A stretch of 64,000 bases of DNA from NCBI RefSeq assembly GCF_003265705.1, contig NW_020312785.1:22234028-22298027 (forward strand), read 5' to 3'. Both the position numbers and the translations under genes were made by a program. The stretch comes from Callorhinus ursinus. Taxonomy: Eukaryota; Chordata; Mammalia; Carnivora; Otariidae. Below, in pieces: positions 46,041-59,164 of the stretch; position 1 is the first letter of the stretch; every line of letters starts with the position of its first letter. Under the pieces are notes generated by a model. The model had not been told where the DNA came from, did not search any database, and worked only from the letters and a program-made list of their open reading frames with translations.

Positions 46041-46574
46041 CGTGACATTTCACTTATAGACAATGATCCAAACAATTTTGAAAACTTTCTTTCATTATCT
46101 TTTTAAAAACTTTATCTGATATGTATAATTTATTTATTAAATATATTAAAGAATGTGGCTTGCAACTAAAATGGAGTTCCTTAAAACTTAAGAATCTCTT
46201 CAATTTTTAAACTCAATCTCAGAAATGAACACATGGACAAAAGTACTTTATTATGCATTTGTTCTCTAATAACCCACAAATACAACACACAATTCCAAAT
46301 GAAAGGGTTCTAATTGACTAACAAGGTAGTAAAAGGATCGTGGATTTTTTTTCCCATTTATAAAATGTGTTCAAAGTAATTGAAAAGTGTAAAGTTGTGT
46401 GGTAGATATATTTGCAGTGCTTCTGTATATATTTGACACATTTCAGAATGATAAAAATTTCAGAGAGAGGTGGTATAATCACTAGATATTTAAAATTTAA
46501 GCTTTAGGATTTAAATGGCACTTGAGGTGAGTACAGAGTTGTAATTATAACTATAGTTTGTTTACATTCACTTA

Positions 46575-46960
46575 TCCAGTTGGAAAGTATTTAAGCAACA
46601 CCAAGAATGTGCTATACCCTAGACAATGTGGAGGAAGTAAAGCAAGACGAACCAGAGGCCAGTGAACAGATGACTAAGCATTGAGACAGGATCAGTAGAA
46701 TTATCTATAAAGGACTAGAGGAGAACACCAAGGATAGAGTGGCCACTGTCCTGAGTGCCAGAGAGGACAGTGAAGCACAGAAGAGTGGGTGAATTGATCA
46801 AGAGATTGGGCACAGTGCACAGGTGTTACCAAAGCAGAAAGAGCTTCAGGGAGTGGTTGTGAGCAATCAGGGAGAATGGGGCTTCAAGTATAGAGGAAAA
46901 ATCTGACTAATCTGGGCAGAGCTGAATGGTACACATGCCTTCATAACTTTCCTAAAGCAA
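46575..46960 (+). repeat. Old dispersed repeat, family not assigned
   Basis: AAGTATTTAAGCAACACCAA, AGAATGTGCTATACCCTAGA, AATGTGGAGGAAGTAAAGCA and later TGAATTGATCAAGAGATTGG belong to the same general pattern as the long copy near 28.5 kb. Boundaries approximate. Confidence 0.4.
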
Positions 46961-47649
46961 ACGTTTCATAGCATGATAAATTATCAAATGGGAGAAGATA
47001 AGGTTTTGACCCCTACATGATATGTAGGAGTCATGAATATGACCCATATGAATATGAACATGAAAATGAACAATCTTACAAAATTACAGATTCGTTCTCA
47101 CAATGTCAGGTCATCAAGAATTACCTGGTAAAATAATATTCTTGTGTTTAAGTTTGATTTCTAAACGTAGTGTTTCTTGGAAGGAGTTACATTTCTCACT
47201 CTACTGTAGGACTTAAAGGAGACATAGAATGAGGAGGTACTCAAATTTGAAAGTATTGCTGAGGAAATTTGCCTCCACAGAGGTCATGGTGATGGGAGGG
47301 TTAGCACAGTCAAAGCTTTGGTTTTATTCTGAAATCAGTTGAAGGTATCAGTTCTAATTCCAAGTGTTGTTTACCTAGCGTACTGCTTAAGAAAGTTTTT
47401 GGTGGCAAAGTTGCACATTGATGTGAAGGAACATAAACATCTGAAGATAATATCAGAAGCAAATTTAGCAAATAGATGACCAAGAGCTAGGCAATCATAA
47501 GTAAAGAAATGGTGATGTCAGGAGATATATGAACACCTATTTAGATAATATCCTTAATTGGTTCGATTGGCTATATTGTATGCATATTCTATAGATATTT
47601 TCAAGCTGGAATATTACAATCTCTCATATTTTCATTATGATAATACATC

Positions 47650-47822
47650 TATACACACACACATATATATATATATTTATATATATACTACCCTTATACC
47701 TGCCAACTAGTTATATGTAGTATGTATATATACATATAATATATATTATATATAAAGTATACATAATGTATATTATATATAAAGTATATATAATGTGTGT
47801 ATATATATGCACTATATGAATA
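47650..47822. repeat. AT-rich tandem repeat region
   Basis: (CA)n and (TA)n runs lead into a roughly 27-base unit (TATATTATATATAAAGTATA with AATGT changes) repeated about two and a half times. Highly self-complementary; cruciform-prone and likely polymorphic. Confidence 0.85.
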
Positions 47823-48451
47823 TAATAATTACAGGTATGAAAAATAGGCATAATTACTTGCATCAAATAAAATTTTATCACCCATGTCCATAAACACGTT
47901 CTCTATACTGGACACCACCCATGCTTACCCTCATTTTCACCACCCAGAGATCTCCAACTGCCCAAGACTATCATATCAATTCCACTTCCTTGGAAATGCT
48001 CTCATGCTCTTGACTTTTCTCATCTGCTTTCCTGAGTTGAGGCTTAATTGTCTCTTACGGCTGTTATTTTAAGCCCCTGCTATCAAGTATATGTTGAGAT
48101 CAAGTATGTCATCTGAGGAGCTACTCCATGCTAATAGAGTAACACATTTGCATTTTAACCTGTGCCTTCTCCCCAAATTAACTGAAATGGATAGTTTTTT
48201 TTCTGAAAAAAATGTGCCATTTGATTAACAAAATTCATGCCAAATAATTTTGGCATTACTTAATCACACCAAGTACCTACCTTTGGAATCTACTTGTGTG
48301 TAGAGCTGAACTTGTACCTGATAAATATTTGCAATACTGATAACATATTTTTAAGAAAAATTCTTTAGTTTGCTTTTATAGATGAAACTCCTGAAGATGG
48401 TTACAAAGCCCATTGTTTCATTCTCTCTCTCTATCTCAATCATGCACGTGC

Positions 48452-48479
48452 ACACACACACACATACACACACACACAT
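48452..48479. repeat. (CA)n microsatellite
   Basis: About fourteen CA units with one T interruption, just downstream of a TCTCTCTCTCTATCTC run. Confidence 0.95.
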
Positions 48480-50119
48480 TTTCATGCTTTGAAAGACTTG
48501 TGTTAGACAAAGGATGTTGTGAGTAGACTTGGAAATCACTTGGCATTTTTGAGATTTGCCAAACAGCTTGAGATATTTTAAAATATTTTTGTTCAATCAA
48601 ATCCCAAACATGTTTTTCTAAGTGCTTTTTTTAGGTCAATTTTTATAACCATGTGTAATTTCAAGGAAATTTAATCCATATGTTTGTTTCTGTTACCATG
48701 TATTCAAATTGATTTATAGCACAGATGTAAGTTTTTCCTTTGACACTGGTATATGAAGAAGGTGAGGGAGACTCGCAATTTGCTGCACAGGAAAGTCCAC
48801 GGTGAGACTTTAGATTAATGATCATAGACTATAACCCAGTTCTAACCCTTACACACTCTTCATGATAAAAGTCACAGGGGACTGTCTGTAAGTGTCAACA
48901 AAGGATGAGATCCAGGTACTGCAGTCTGGTGATGAATGTAGTTTCCTAGCATGGGCTCAAAAGATGGAACTCTGATTGGTCATTGTACAGCACGATGGGA
49001 TTGAAGCCCTTAAATGCTACTAAAGGTCTTCGCCAAGTATAATGAAAAACTGGATCTATAAGCAGTGATATTTACTGGCAAAATAGGATTGAGAACAGCT
49101 AACACATTCTATTATTTTTTGTGGCATAGAGCCTAGAAATGGGCTTGTTGATGGGAAAGTTGAAACACAGTCAGAATTTCACCATACTTTATAGGCATTA
49201 AAAAAAAATAAATGGATCTTTTAAATGAGCATATGTATTACCTGGAAACTATTCTTAAAATTAAATAAAAAGAGAAAATCTCTAGTAAGACCCTTTGATT
49301 CAACCAATATGTCACCTTAGAGGTAAATGATACTTGCCAATCCAAAGATGCTGTGGGTGAGAATGGATACTAGCAGGATATCAGGGTCAGTGCCAAGTGG
49401 AAGGAAATTAAACTGCAGTTATGATATAAGGGGGCAGACAGAAGTGATTCTGAAAGCCAAAGCATTTAAGAAGTAAATAAAAGTGGTTCGTTAGCACTGT
49501 AAACCATAGTCAGTAATCACGTGTGTACTGATGTCTGAATCTATACAAATTCTTATAACGTTTGCAGGGAGAAAATATGCTCTCTGATCCTAAATCTTGG
49601 GCCTATACACAGAGAAAATGAACCTGTCTAGTGGAGGGAGGAATTCTAGTGATGGAAGAAGTCAAACAAGTTACTTGAACTCCAAGAGCCAGCTTGGCTA
49701 TACTACTTCAGGGTTTTTAGCAACATTACAGCATCTTTATGAATGTTACCCTATAGAATGTTAGTGATACCAGGGCAGACCCAACCAGGAATTTGACAAC
49801 CACACCACACTTGGACTGGACTGACATTTCCTTAGCAGTAACAAGCTGACACTGTCTGGTGCCATGGGGGCCCTTGGGCTTGATTTAAGAGCACTTATAT
49901 TGACTGCTTGTTATTTCATATCTTAGAGCTGTCAAGAGGCAACTGATGTGAGCATAAAACTACTTGATAGCTCTACATCTTGGGCAAAATGTGAACCTAT
50001 TGATGTCCATAAAGTAGCATCAAAGTCTTGGAATTGGGGGTGGCGATAATTGAGAATTAAAAATTCACCTGGCTTATTGTTATGTAATCCTTTGTTTTAA
50101 ACTTGTTTCACATAAATAT

Positions 50120-50335
50120 GAATTGTAACCATCTATTGGGCTCTTAGTGGTTGCACTTATTAAGCTACCTGCTCATGTAATCCTCACAACAATCTAACAA
50201 GATAAATAGTATTACTTTGATCTTCATTTGACAGGACAGATTACACTCCTTGAAGGCAGTAGAACCAGGATTCAAATGCAAACAATCTAGTTCCAAGGCC
50301 CATGCTTTCATCTTGAGTTATGCTGCTTCTCTCAT
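50120..50335 (-). repeat. MIR SINE remnant, antisense, long
   Basis: GCTCATGTAATCCTCACAAC, AATAGTATTACTTTGATCTT, AGAACCAGGATTCAAATGCA, CTAGTTCCAAGGCCCATGCT and GAGTTATGCTGCTTCTC follow the antisense MIR order almost end to end. Confidence 0.88.
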
Positions 50336-53300
50336 TTTAATTGAAGATTCTAGATGGATGGAATTCTTTCACTGAGCCTCTATTCATTTTTAGCTTTTTA
50401 GTTTTAATGCAAGAAAATAATTTTTCATTTCATCAAAGGAAAATAGCAATTAACAATTTGTAATGTCTGACAAATACTCACTGAAAGAAAGTTAGGATTT
50501 TTATCATCCTCATACCTTTTCTGGAGCAAGCTTGTATCTGATGGAATGATTCTAATCATAAAGGGAACTGGTCAGTGACCAGATCTCTCATCACAGCACA
50601 TAGATTAACACATTCTTTGAGAACATTAAAAAATGGTGGAGTAGTAAATAAATGTGTGAGGATTTCTATGGTTAATACAGAATCTCAGTAATGGGCAAAG
50701 TAAGCAAGAAATAATATCTTATCTATAAATTGTAGCTCAGTTTGCCATTTTTTTTTAGATTACTTATTTTTAACCATAGTAATCATCTGCAAATGGAGTC
50801 ATTTTCTAAAGAATGTATTTGACCGTTTCTTAAAATCACCTCTAAACTCTAAAATATTTTCACGTATAATGTTTTTGCATATGCGTGGATCTTGTTTTGT
50901 GTTGTTTAAAAATACAACCTTTTTATATTTCCTGATTAAGGAGAACAATGGAAGATGACAATTTAATTTTGAGAATGCGTTTATGTGTATGTGTGTGTGC
51001 GTGTATTTCTTTTTTCAACCAAATCACAGAGATCTAGCGAAATTCTGATTCTCTAATTCTAGCTCAGTATATAGCAATTGAAAGCATTTAGTTGTGATTA
51101 AAACAGATTGAAGGAGATAATCCCTCTGAGAAAGCAGCTTCAAATAGCTTAGCCATGCTTCTTCAGGGATAAGAACTAACACAACACAAGCTAATTCCTG
51201 CAAAGTCTCCCTGGTGGTGCGAGAGGTACCCCTCATTTGCTGTTTTTCCTCCTTGTTGGGTTTTATTCGAATTCCTCCTTGACAGAAATTCTGCTTTGAA
51301 GACTGGCTTACCCATTCTGTGTTCCAAGAACCGACAATGAGCCTTTTGCTTTAACTGATGCGGTGAAAAGTACTTCATATCATAAAGGAACAGAGTGAGT
51401 CTGTTCCCAATTTACAATTGAAACATAGTGTAAAAGTCCATGGGTAAGTCATAGACAACTTGGAACTTGGGATGTCATTTACCATAAAAACATTGTTCTG
51501 TAAGAATGGGTTTTCTATAAGAATTAGGTTTCCTGAACAGCCCTCCAAAGCCTATTTAACCTATAATGTAGCTGAATATACTTAAAATTAGTACTATCAA
51601 AGTCTAACCTCTTTGTATAATAATAGTTCTATAAGAATACTTCTAGCCCATGTTGTGGACCCAGTAGTGAAGGAGAAAATACCTTTATTCCTTGGGAATA
51701 CCCTCATTCAGCATATCATTCCTAGAAGGCAAGTCTATGCCTTCTGGGAGTAGTATGCTGGACCTCAGAGAAACACAGAGAACTATGTCGAGGATAATGT
51801 ATAGTTTGAGGTTTTCTTATTTCCTTATCCCTTCTCCATTGTTGCAACCTCATTTTGCAGATTGAGACCATACCCTTGAGAACAGGAACCATGTGTGGGG
51901 AAGAGCAGAGGGAGGCACATGGAAGGGACGCTACTTGTCAAAGTATGACAACATGTTTCTGGATCTTGGCTGCACATGGGGCAATATTTCTGAAATTATG
52001 TTTAGTAGCTACCTTTACATATTGTATCAAACAATAAAAGACTGGAAATGTTCCTGTTTACCCACCTCATTCTGCTTCTCCCTCTATCTTCTACATGCCC
52101 CCTACTCCCCCACCCGCCCTCCCCTGCTGAAATTGCCATGAGCCCTTTTCTCTCTGGTACACCCATAACCTGTGATGATGAGACACATAGGAGGCTACCA
52201 TAAGGACTCAATGAATTGAGTAATTAACCACATGCTGCCATTGAGTTTATGAATAAGGTTTAGACCACATTGTGAAGCAAATTAATATTTTAAAACATGG
52301 AACCAGTTTGCTATGTCAGTTTTTTATGAGCTGCAACAATACAGCTCATATCCTATAAGGTCACACTATTAAGCCAGAATTTATTGACCGACAGCATCTA
52401 ACCAAATCTAAAGTTTTAATCTAGCTTTTTAAAAATATGAATCACCTGCCAGCATTTCATCATTTTTCTATATACCCCTTGCTATGCTATTATGTGGCAA
52501 TTGATCTGCTGTTTAATTTACAGTAATGATGATGGGCTAGCATTAATAATAATAGCATATGTTAAAAATGTAGCAGGGCACTTCAACACAATAAAAGAGA
52601 TAGATATATAGTTTAAAACCTTTTAACACTGCATTGCCCCTGCTAATGTCTCACAACACTTTATACTCTAGGAAAAAAAAAAAGTGGCATAAAAATAGCA
52701 TGTAAAGTGTTATTCCCACATGCTGTTCTTGGTCTTTGGCATGCCTGTTTTCTCCACATTTTCCAAAAATGACAAGAATGCATCCCATCTGATACATCCT
52801 GTGAAAAATTTAAGAGCATATTTGAAAACACAAAATACTGTTTTCATAAACTGCTGAAATCTGTGATAGTTTGGCAGTAAACTCAGAACAATGCTGGGAC
52901 TCAGCTCTTTATTTTTTCTTTCTCTTGCATTCTTTTGTCAAAACCGCTGAACTTCTCTATGCTGTATTGCTTTCCGATGTGTTGATCCGAGTTTCCCTAA
53001 AACACACATGTTAGTGCCTAAACAGGGTTTGGCAGTTGGATTTTCCTCATTAATTAATGTTCTAATGTTGATATTGATGCAGTCTTTTTTTAAGGATAAA
53101 AATAAATAATCTGAAGCTAATTTGGCATATAGTAAATCAGAATTGAAGCTTTTAATAAGGAGAAAGATGGTGGAATGTGAAATACCAGATGTAAGTTTTG
53201 CTAGACAGATACATGTGGATAAAATTTGAGGCAAGAGCAGGCAGATTTCTGGGAACTTGTGTTTCTATTTTTATTCTCCTTCTGCTTGAGAATTTAAGAT

Positions 53301-53734
53301 TCACTTCTTGCCCACATGGCCAAATATAACAAATACTACTGATTCTTATGTTCAGACTAATGGAACAACACCAACTCTTGTTTAGGTAGGATGCCTTTAC
53401 ATTAAGAGTGATCCCATACCATTTATGAAACCTAAACATCTTCCAGGCTGCTCTTTGCCCATAATTAAAGAGCAATTGCAAAAGAGAGAGTTCAGTCGGG
53501 TGAAAGTGAGTTCTTTGGCCTTGTCTCCAGAATATTTTACTGTAGTTCCAATTTTCCACTGCCCTTCACCTTTTGCTGGATCTATACTTTCCACAAGGTT
53601 TAAAAGATGTGCATTCACCCAATTTGTCCAGCCAATTTAAGGAGTTAAGCAGACCCCATAATTCCGTTGATACACACTGACCGTGTTGAGATTATAACCT
53701 GTGTCTACTTTTAGTATCATGTGAGGGGAAGCCC
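50336..53734. other. Unassigned non-coding DNA, partly conserved-looking
   Basis: No gene and no repeat recognised over 3.4 kb, an unusually repeat-poor stretch for this window. Segments near 51030-51380 and 52500-53100 keep CpGs and homeodomain-type cores (CATTAATTAATG), consistent with conserved non-coding elements. Frames at 53152-53640 overlap on both strands without a domain. Confidence 0.45.
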
Positions 53735-53825
53735 AGTGACATAGGCAATAGGTGCTTATGGTAATATGTACTGTGCTTGACATATATTATCTTATTTAAT
53801 TCTCATAACTGAAGCTTAGGGGTGT
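53735..53825 (-). repeat. MIR fragment, antisense
   Basis: AATAGGTGCTTATGGTAATA, GTACTGTGCTTGACATATAT and TTATTTAATTCTCATAACTG match the antisense MIR 3' portion. Confidence 0.6.
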
Positions 53826-53937
53826 GAAGGAAGGGTTCATAGAAATAATGGAAGTTCAGTTAGGCTGAAGTGCATGAACTTTAGCATTAGACAAATTCAA
53901 ACTGAATTCCTTCTCTCCCAAATTGGTAATTTTGCTA

Positions 53938-53941
<4 letters not shown>

Positions 53942-53987
<46 letters not shown>
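53942..53987. repeat. (AC)n microsatellite, longest in the window
   Basis: Twenty-three uninterrupted AC units. Flanking text (GAACTTTAGCATTAGACAAA before, AACCTCTCTTAATATAAG after) is weakly MIR-like, so it may have expanded inside a MIR. Confidence 0.98.
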
Positions 53988-53989
<2 letters not shown>

Positions 53990-54234
53990 CCTCTCTTAAT
54001 ATAAGTTAAACCATTGGTCCCCCCCACTTCACCTCAAAGTCCAAATGTAAGGCATATTGCAAGGTACCACTTAATTTGGTGATTTGATGTCCATGCGGTG
54101 ACAGAGAATGGTCTAGAACTGCGCATGTTTTATGTCTAGTAATTACACGGCATGTTGTGAAGGGTCATATGTAGATTTGAGTGGCAGTCACTTATAACCG
54201 AACCAGGACTATGGTAAAGAAACACATTTAGATA

Positions 54235-54400
54235 AATGAAGAGAGGTAGACATTCGTGGAGTCAGGCACAAGAGTAAAAAATGAAAAGTTCAGTGGGTGG
54301 TCATAAAGGCCTTGAAAGGCAACCAAAGAAATTTCAACTTTGATCTGATGAAAGGTTGTGAAAATATGTATTTACTGAGCATTATCTTGTCCCCCTTCAG
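54235..54400 (+). repeat. Old dispersed repeat fragment, unassigned
   Basis: GGTCATAAAGGCCTTGAAAG and TCAACTTTGATCTGATGAAA fit the 'gggccttgtaggcc ... ggattttattctgagtgagatggg' segment of the same family seen near 25.5 kb. Confidence 0.45.
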
Positions 54401-55734
54401 TAATATTCTTCGTTTATTTGAAAAGTAGTAGTGTTTTTTAATGTTAATGATTCTGATTTCCAAAATGAAATAAGTTAGCCATGTGACATTGTTCCTTAAT
54501 ATTTGATTGACTTGTTTCATCCATTTGTAAAGAAAAGGTAACTCAATATGCTATCTGATGTAGATTTTTGTCACTCAGTGTGAAAAAGTGAGATGTGTCC
54601 TCTGTCATGGGGGTGGGCATTGTTGACTCTGACAAAAAAAAAAAAAAAGAGCCGCAGGGCATCAGGAATACACATTCTCCAATCTACATTTCAAAATGTG
54701 CACTAGATGTTTGGGATATGACAGAAATATATTAAGCCCATTAATATGGTAATTATCTAGAGTGATTTTTTTTTTTTGCTTCTATGTACTCTGCACTGAT
54801 TGCTACATAAATAAGAATCAAAATATAAACTCTTGTGTTTAGTGGAAGTGCCAATGTCTATGTCTGAATTCATAAGCTCCATCTTAGGAACCAGGCAATT
54901 TCTGTTTACAGCCCAGTGCCTTAGGGAGACTGTTTAATGAGGAGATGTGAAGCCTTTTGCAGTTTATTGTTGATGACATTTTGAGGACACTTGCAGTTGC
55001 AGTTGGATAGTCTGAAAAACAATAAAGCTGAGTATTTTCTCAGATGTGGTTTATATGCCCCAGAGCGTTGTATCAAATTTTATCAGTAATCAAATTTCTA
55101 CTTGATAGCAATAAAAAAAAATCCCTTTTAGCAGCTAAATTCAAATATTTAAGGCAAAGGAAAAAAAAACACTATTGCAAATCTGATACCTAGATTTTCT
55201 GGGATTCAAAGAATCCCAATTTTACTACTATTCAGTTTAACTAAAAGTTACTGCCACTGTTTTTACAAGCTGGAAATGGCTACCTTTCCCATTAGATGGG
55301 ATAATGGTATAACTGTCTGTATTCTTTGTTCTCTGTATTTAAAACCTATGAAATTGCTTGAGGTATTCCTACAATAGAAATTAAATTAGCATTGTTATTC
55401 ACATAACAACTTTGGTTGTGAATAAAACCCTTTATTTAATATTCATAGGCATAATATACATTCACATCATTGTCGGATAATTTTAAAATGAAAAAAAGAA
55501 ACCAGGTGATGTATTTGCCTTTGCCTTTGTTTCCATGTGAAATTTTTGTGACCCCCTGGCCTTGTTAAAATTATAAGAACAATGACACAAAGGTATGGTG
55601 GAAGATGAGCCAGTAAGTCAGTGCAGTTAACAGAGTGGTGTTGTGGCTTTATCATCTAGGCTGGTCCTCAACTTTGTGGGTGGCTTTTTCAGAGGGGCTG
55701 CTGATGGAGTATGTGGTTTAAAGTTCTGGAATTG

Positions 55735-55980
55735 AACTCCGTAGCCTTGAATCCTGACCCCATCAATTTCTTATCATGTATCCTTGACCTATTAATGTAC
55801 CCTCACTAGGCCTTTACTATAAATGAGCAGTTCCTATTCATATCTTCTTAGATTATCATAATGATGAAAAGAAACAATGCATGATTAAATCAACAAATCT
55901 AAAGGTATTTACATTGTAAATACCTTAGCTCTCATGTGTGGCACAAAATTAATAATCAGTATTAAGGGCTATTATTAATA
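55735..55980 (+). repeat. MIR SINE remnant, decayed
   Basis: AACTCCGTAGCCTTGAATCC, ATCCTTGACCTATTAATGTA, CTCACTAGGCCTTTACTATA, AATGAGCAGTTCCTATTCAT and TTAGATTATCATAATGATGA follow MIR order with poor identity. Confidence 0.5.
55902..55926. repeat. Perfect 12-bp inverted repeat, 1-nt spacer
   Basis: AAGGTATTTACA and TGTAAATACCTT are exact reverse complements around a single T. TGTAAATA is also a forkhead-type core present on both strands, so a forkhead dimer-like site is one reading and chance another. Confidence 0.9.
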
Positions 55981-57075
55981 TTAGTGTTGGTACAGTTTCA
56001 TCATCTGAAAGATGCTTGTTGAATACTAGATTAAAATTCCTTGCTTTAATCAGGAAATGTGTCTAATGCTTTGCTCCTCCCCATTTCTAGTTGGTGTTGA
56101 ATTAAATCTAAATTCATGCTCCTAGGCTCCTCTTTTCCATGCTCTGTGCAGACTCCTTTCTTTCCCGAAGAAGAATTACTTGACAGGATACAATGCACAT
56201 GATTAGAGTTCTGCTAGTTTAAGCCAGTTTATCATAATGGATTCAGTTGAGGCTTGGTTATATTCCACCATTAGCCATTTTATTAACTGTGAAGAGGTTA
56301 CAGCTTTAGATTTGTTGATTCAATCGTGCCTTCTAAAGATGGTATCTGAAACACCTTAATTAAACCTGGCTGTTCCTAAATTTCCTCGGCCACTTCTTCT
56401 ACTCTAGTTCTAATTTTACTCTTAGAAGGGAAGCTGTCTGCTTATATACAATTGAAAACATAAAGAATCCTAGATTTTAGTGTAATTAGATTGATTATTA
56501 TGAACAGAATGCAAGTATTAAAGCTTTTAAGTGAAAAGATCTACATGAACAAAAATCTATTCCTATATTTTTGTCATGCACTGGTGATTTTGAATTTAGC
56601 TCATCTGTTTGTGTAAAGTAGATTTGTTATTGTAATAAATAGTGACAAATCATTGCTCACATGACTCTTGAAAACAAACCTGGCAATGAGTTTTATCTCA
56701 TGTGTTCAAAACTCACCATCACATATGCCTAAATTTTTACAAATGTTGGTAGAGTAGGTTGTTAAAACCATCTGCAGTCAAATATGGTATGCAAAACAAA
56801 GACCGATTTGTGTAACTATTTCCTTGCTTCAGTAATGAAAGTCATCACATTATTTTTTTTCACATAATTACACATAGTTTGGTATGAGGTAGACACTTTT
56901 CAGAAGTGAATAATTTGGGGCCACTTTCTTCTAAAATGTGTTTGAAAAGAGTATTAATCCAGCATAGGCAAGGGGAACCAGTAAGACTCTGATTAAAATG
57001 CCTTTCCCAAACACACAACCATATATTTATGCAGATTTAATAAGCTCTCCTTTGCTTTATTTGCCTTCTTTTTTT

Positions 57076-57270
57076 TTTAGAGATTTTATTTATTTTGTTT
57101 TGTTTAAGAGAGAGACAGAGTGAGCACGAGCCAGGGGAGGGGTGGATGGAGAAGGACAAGCAGACTCCTTGCTGAGCAGGGAGCCAGATACTGCCCAGAT
57201 TCCAGGACCCTGAGATCATGACCTGAGCCAGAATCAGACGCTTAACCGACTGAGCCACTCAGGTGCCCCC
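57076..57270 (-). mobile_element. CAN SINE, antisense
   Basis: TTTTTTTAGAGATTTTATTT, a GA-rich middle interrupted by GTTTTGTTT, CAGGACCCTGAGATCATGAC and the head complement CTGAGCCACTCAGGTGCCCC. CTTCTTTTT on both sides (from 57065 and from 57273) is a likely target copy. Confidence 0.95.
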
Positions 57271-57281
57271 CACTTCTTTTT

Positions 57282-58467
57282 AAGGCAGAATCTAAGATCC
57301 ATTCTCCTGCCCACACCTATACCTTAAGATGAATTGTCTTGATAAAAATTACAGGTACTTTTTTCCAAATGCCTAGCTGAAGTCAGCTACCCTAAAAGGA
57401 TCAAAGTTTTCATTGGTAGGTAGGAAGTGGTAATTTCAGAGTTTTCAATTGTGCTTAGATTTGGCAGGCAGCCAAAGAGAAAAATAAGAACATTGGGATC
57501 AAGGGTTAAAAGAAGTATGACTGAAGGTCTTGGGAGGACAGAGGCAGAAAAGGAAAGTGAGAGGAGGCCAAAGAAACACTTGAGCTCTGTGATGCTGCCT
57601 TGGGCACAGTTGACCAGTATGAAGCTGAACGTCATCTCTGGGTGACTTCTTTGGTGGACCTGTCCCAGACTGCCTGCGCTTAGCTTCAGGCACTAATTTT
57701 CTTTCCTCATACAATACAATCTATTAAATGTCTGATATGGTTTTTCAGGCTTGAAGAGGGATTCCTTTTCTTTTATGGGGGGGCGTGGAGGCTGGGTCAG
57801 GCCCAGGATAAGAGGAAGCATTAACTGCTTCATTCATTCATACATCACAGATATGCTTCTCTCCCACCTCCCCTTCCTCATTCCCTACAACACACAGGCA
57901 CTTCTAAAGCTCTCTGATATTCCTTAAAATATAACAGGCTTCCTGGCATAAGAAGAGGCAGTAGCTCAGAGGACTGACAGACACTTTTAAGCCTGGCAGG
58001 AAAAAATTGACTCAAGCTATTTTTCAGAATTGTTTTTTGATGGCGTATGCCCGAGTGAGACACAAACTTGCAGAAAGGTGGCAATTATTAAGCCCTATAA
58101 CTCAAGTTTACTTGAGGTCCTGAAAACTCTACACAGCCCGTAAGAGAATTCCCTATAGGATAGTATGAGCAAGACACGTATCTATTTTGTAAGGTTATCT
58201 ATTTCATTACATTTGACATTTCCAAGTCTCTGCCAATAGGCAAGAAAGATAGACCTTCACGAAGACACAGATCACACAAACAAAAAAGAGTTTAAACTAG
58301 AAGAGACAAACTGTCTTCTCTCTAAACGTTGTGTAAGTACATATATGACTAATAAGAATTTCCTTATGCGTTTGAATGTAGCAGATAGTTGATGATACTT
58401 TACACCTGAAAAAATCATAAAGATAGAGGCCAAAAAAGTCTATTCTTTCATTTCTATCTCTTTCTCT
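57282..58467. other. Unassigned non-coding DNA
   Basis: No gene or named repeat. Overlapping frames on both strands at 57387-57714 lack a domain and lie in purine-rich sequence, which keeps stop codons rare. Confidence 0.45.
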
Positions 58468-58655
58468 TAAAGATTTTATTTATTTATTTACAGCGAGTGC
58501 GAGAGAGAGAGAGGGAGGGAGAGCACAAGCAGGGGCAGTGGGAGAGGGGGAGGGAGACTCCCCATGGAGCAGGGAGCCCGACGCGGGACTCGATCCCGGG
58601 ACCCTGGGACCATGACCTGAGCCGAAGGCAGACGCTATAACTGACAACCCCCCCC
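58468..58655 (-). mobile_element. CAN SINE, antisense, damaged head
   Basis: TTAAAGATTTTATTTATTTA, a GA-rich middle and GGACTCGATCCCGGGACCCT are near consensus, but the head ends GCTATAACTGACAACCCCCC, so the 'gagccacccaggc' box is lost. Either a rearranged end or a 5' truncation. Confidence 0.92.
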
Positions 58656-59164
58656 AAATCTCTATATCTTTTACCTCTATGTCTATGCTCTTTAACTCAA
58701 TTACAAAATGAAAATGATGGTATTTAGTTTTACACTGGGATATGAAGATTTTCTACCTTTATTCATTCATCTAGATTAGGTTCTTTATTACATACCCCAA
58801 GCCCACTTGTAACTCACCTGCCACCTAGTTGGGCCTACTCACGATCATAGTGGTCATAATTACTGCGGAATTATTGGATATAAGGTATACTAAGTTCTAA
58901 GTCATTTTCTGACTCAGAGTAGACATCAAGAAGAAAGAAGAAAGAAACAAAGCACAATCACTTATTGAATGGCAGCTGAGCCTATGTATATGCTAGATAA
59001 GGCAACTTTGGCTTTAAAGTGCTGACACTTAAAAAAAAATGCTCGTACTCCAATAGGGGGGAGATCAGCAAAGATAGTGTCACATTGTAAATACTAACTA
59101 ATATTCACTTAATGAGCATTCATGATTTGATGGGAAAAAACAACTTCATAAACTAAACATGTGG
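58656..59164. other. Unassigned non-coding DNA
   Basis: Nothing recognisable besides a purine-rich run near 58930 (AAGAAGAAAGAAGAAAGAAA). Confidence 0.5.

Larger units (their letters stand above)
44116..46574. other. Unassigned non-coding DNA
   Basis: No gene or repeat recognised. It holds two CTCF-like motifs at 45204-45222 and 46021-46040. A 72-codon antisense frame at 45607-45825 has no recognisable domain. Confidence 0.45.
46961..50119. other. Mostly unassigned non-coding DNA
   Basis: No gene. AT-rich tandem DNA near 47.7 kb and a (CA)n tract near 48.46 kb are listed separately. The interval 48750-50060 has the even, moderately GC-containing texture of an old decayed insertion, but I cannot assign it to any family. 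Confidence 0.45.
54401..57064. other. Mostly unassigned non-coding DNA
   Basis: No gene. It includes a decayed MIR and a short perfect palindrome near 55.9 kb. The rest is AT-rich and shows nothing I can name. Confidence 0.45.

Noticed and set aside
48750..50060. Possible decayed retroviral or MaLR interior
   Set aside because: The texture suggested an old insertion, but I could find no LTR, primer-binding site or recognisable domain, so I left it unassigned.
53152..53559. 135-codon open frame on the minus strand
   Set aside because: No recognisable domain, overlapped by open frames on both strands, and no splice or promoter context. Kept only as part of a conserved-looking stretch.
57387..57714. 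Overlapping frames on both strands
   Set aside because: Purine-rich sequence suppresses stop codons on one strand; three mutually overlapping frames cannot all be genes and none has a domain.
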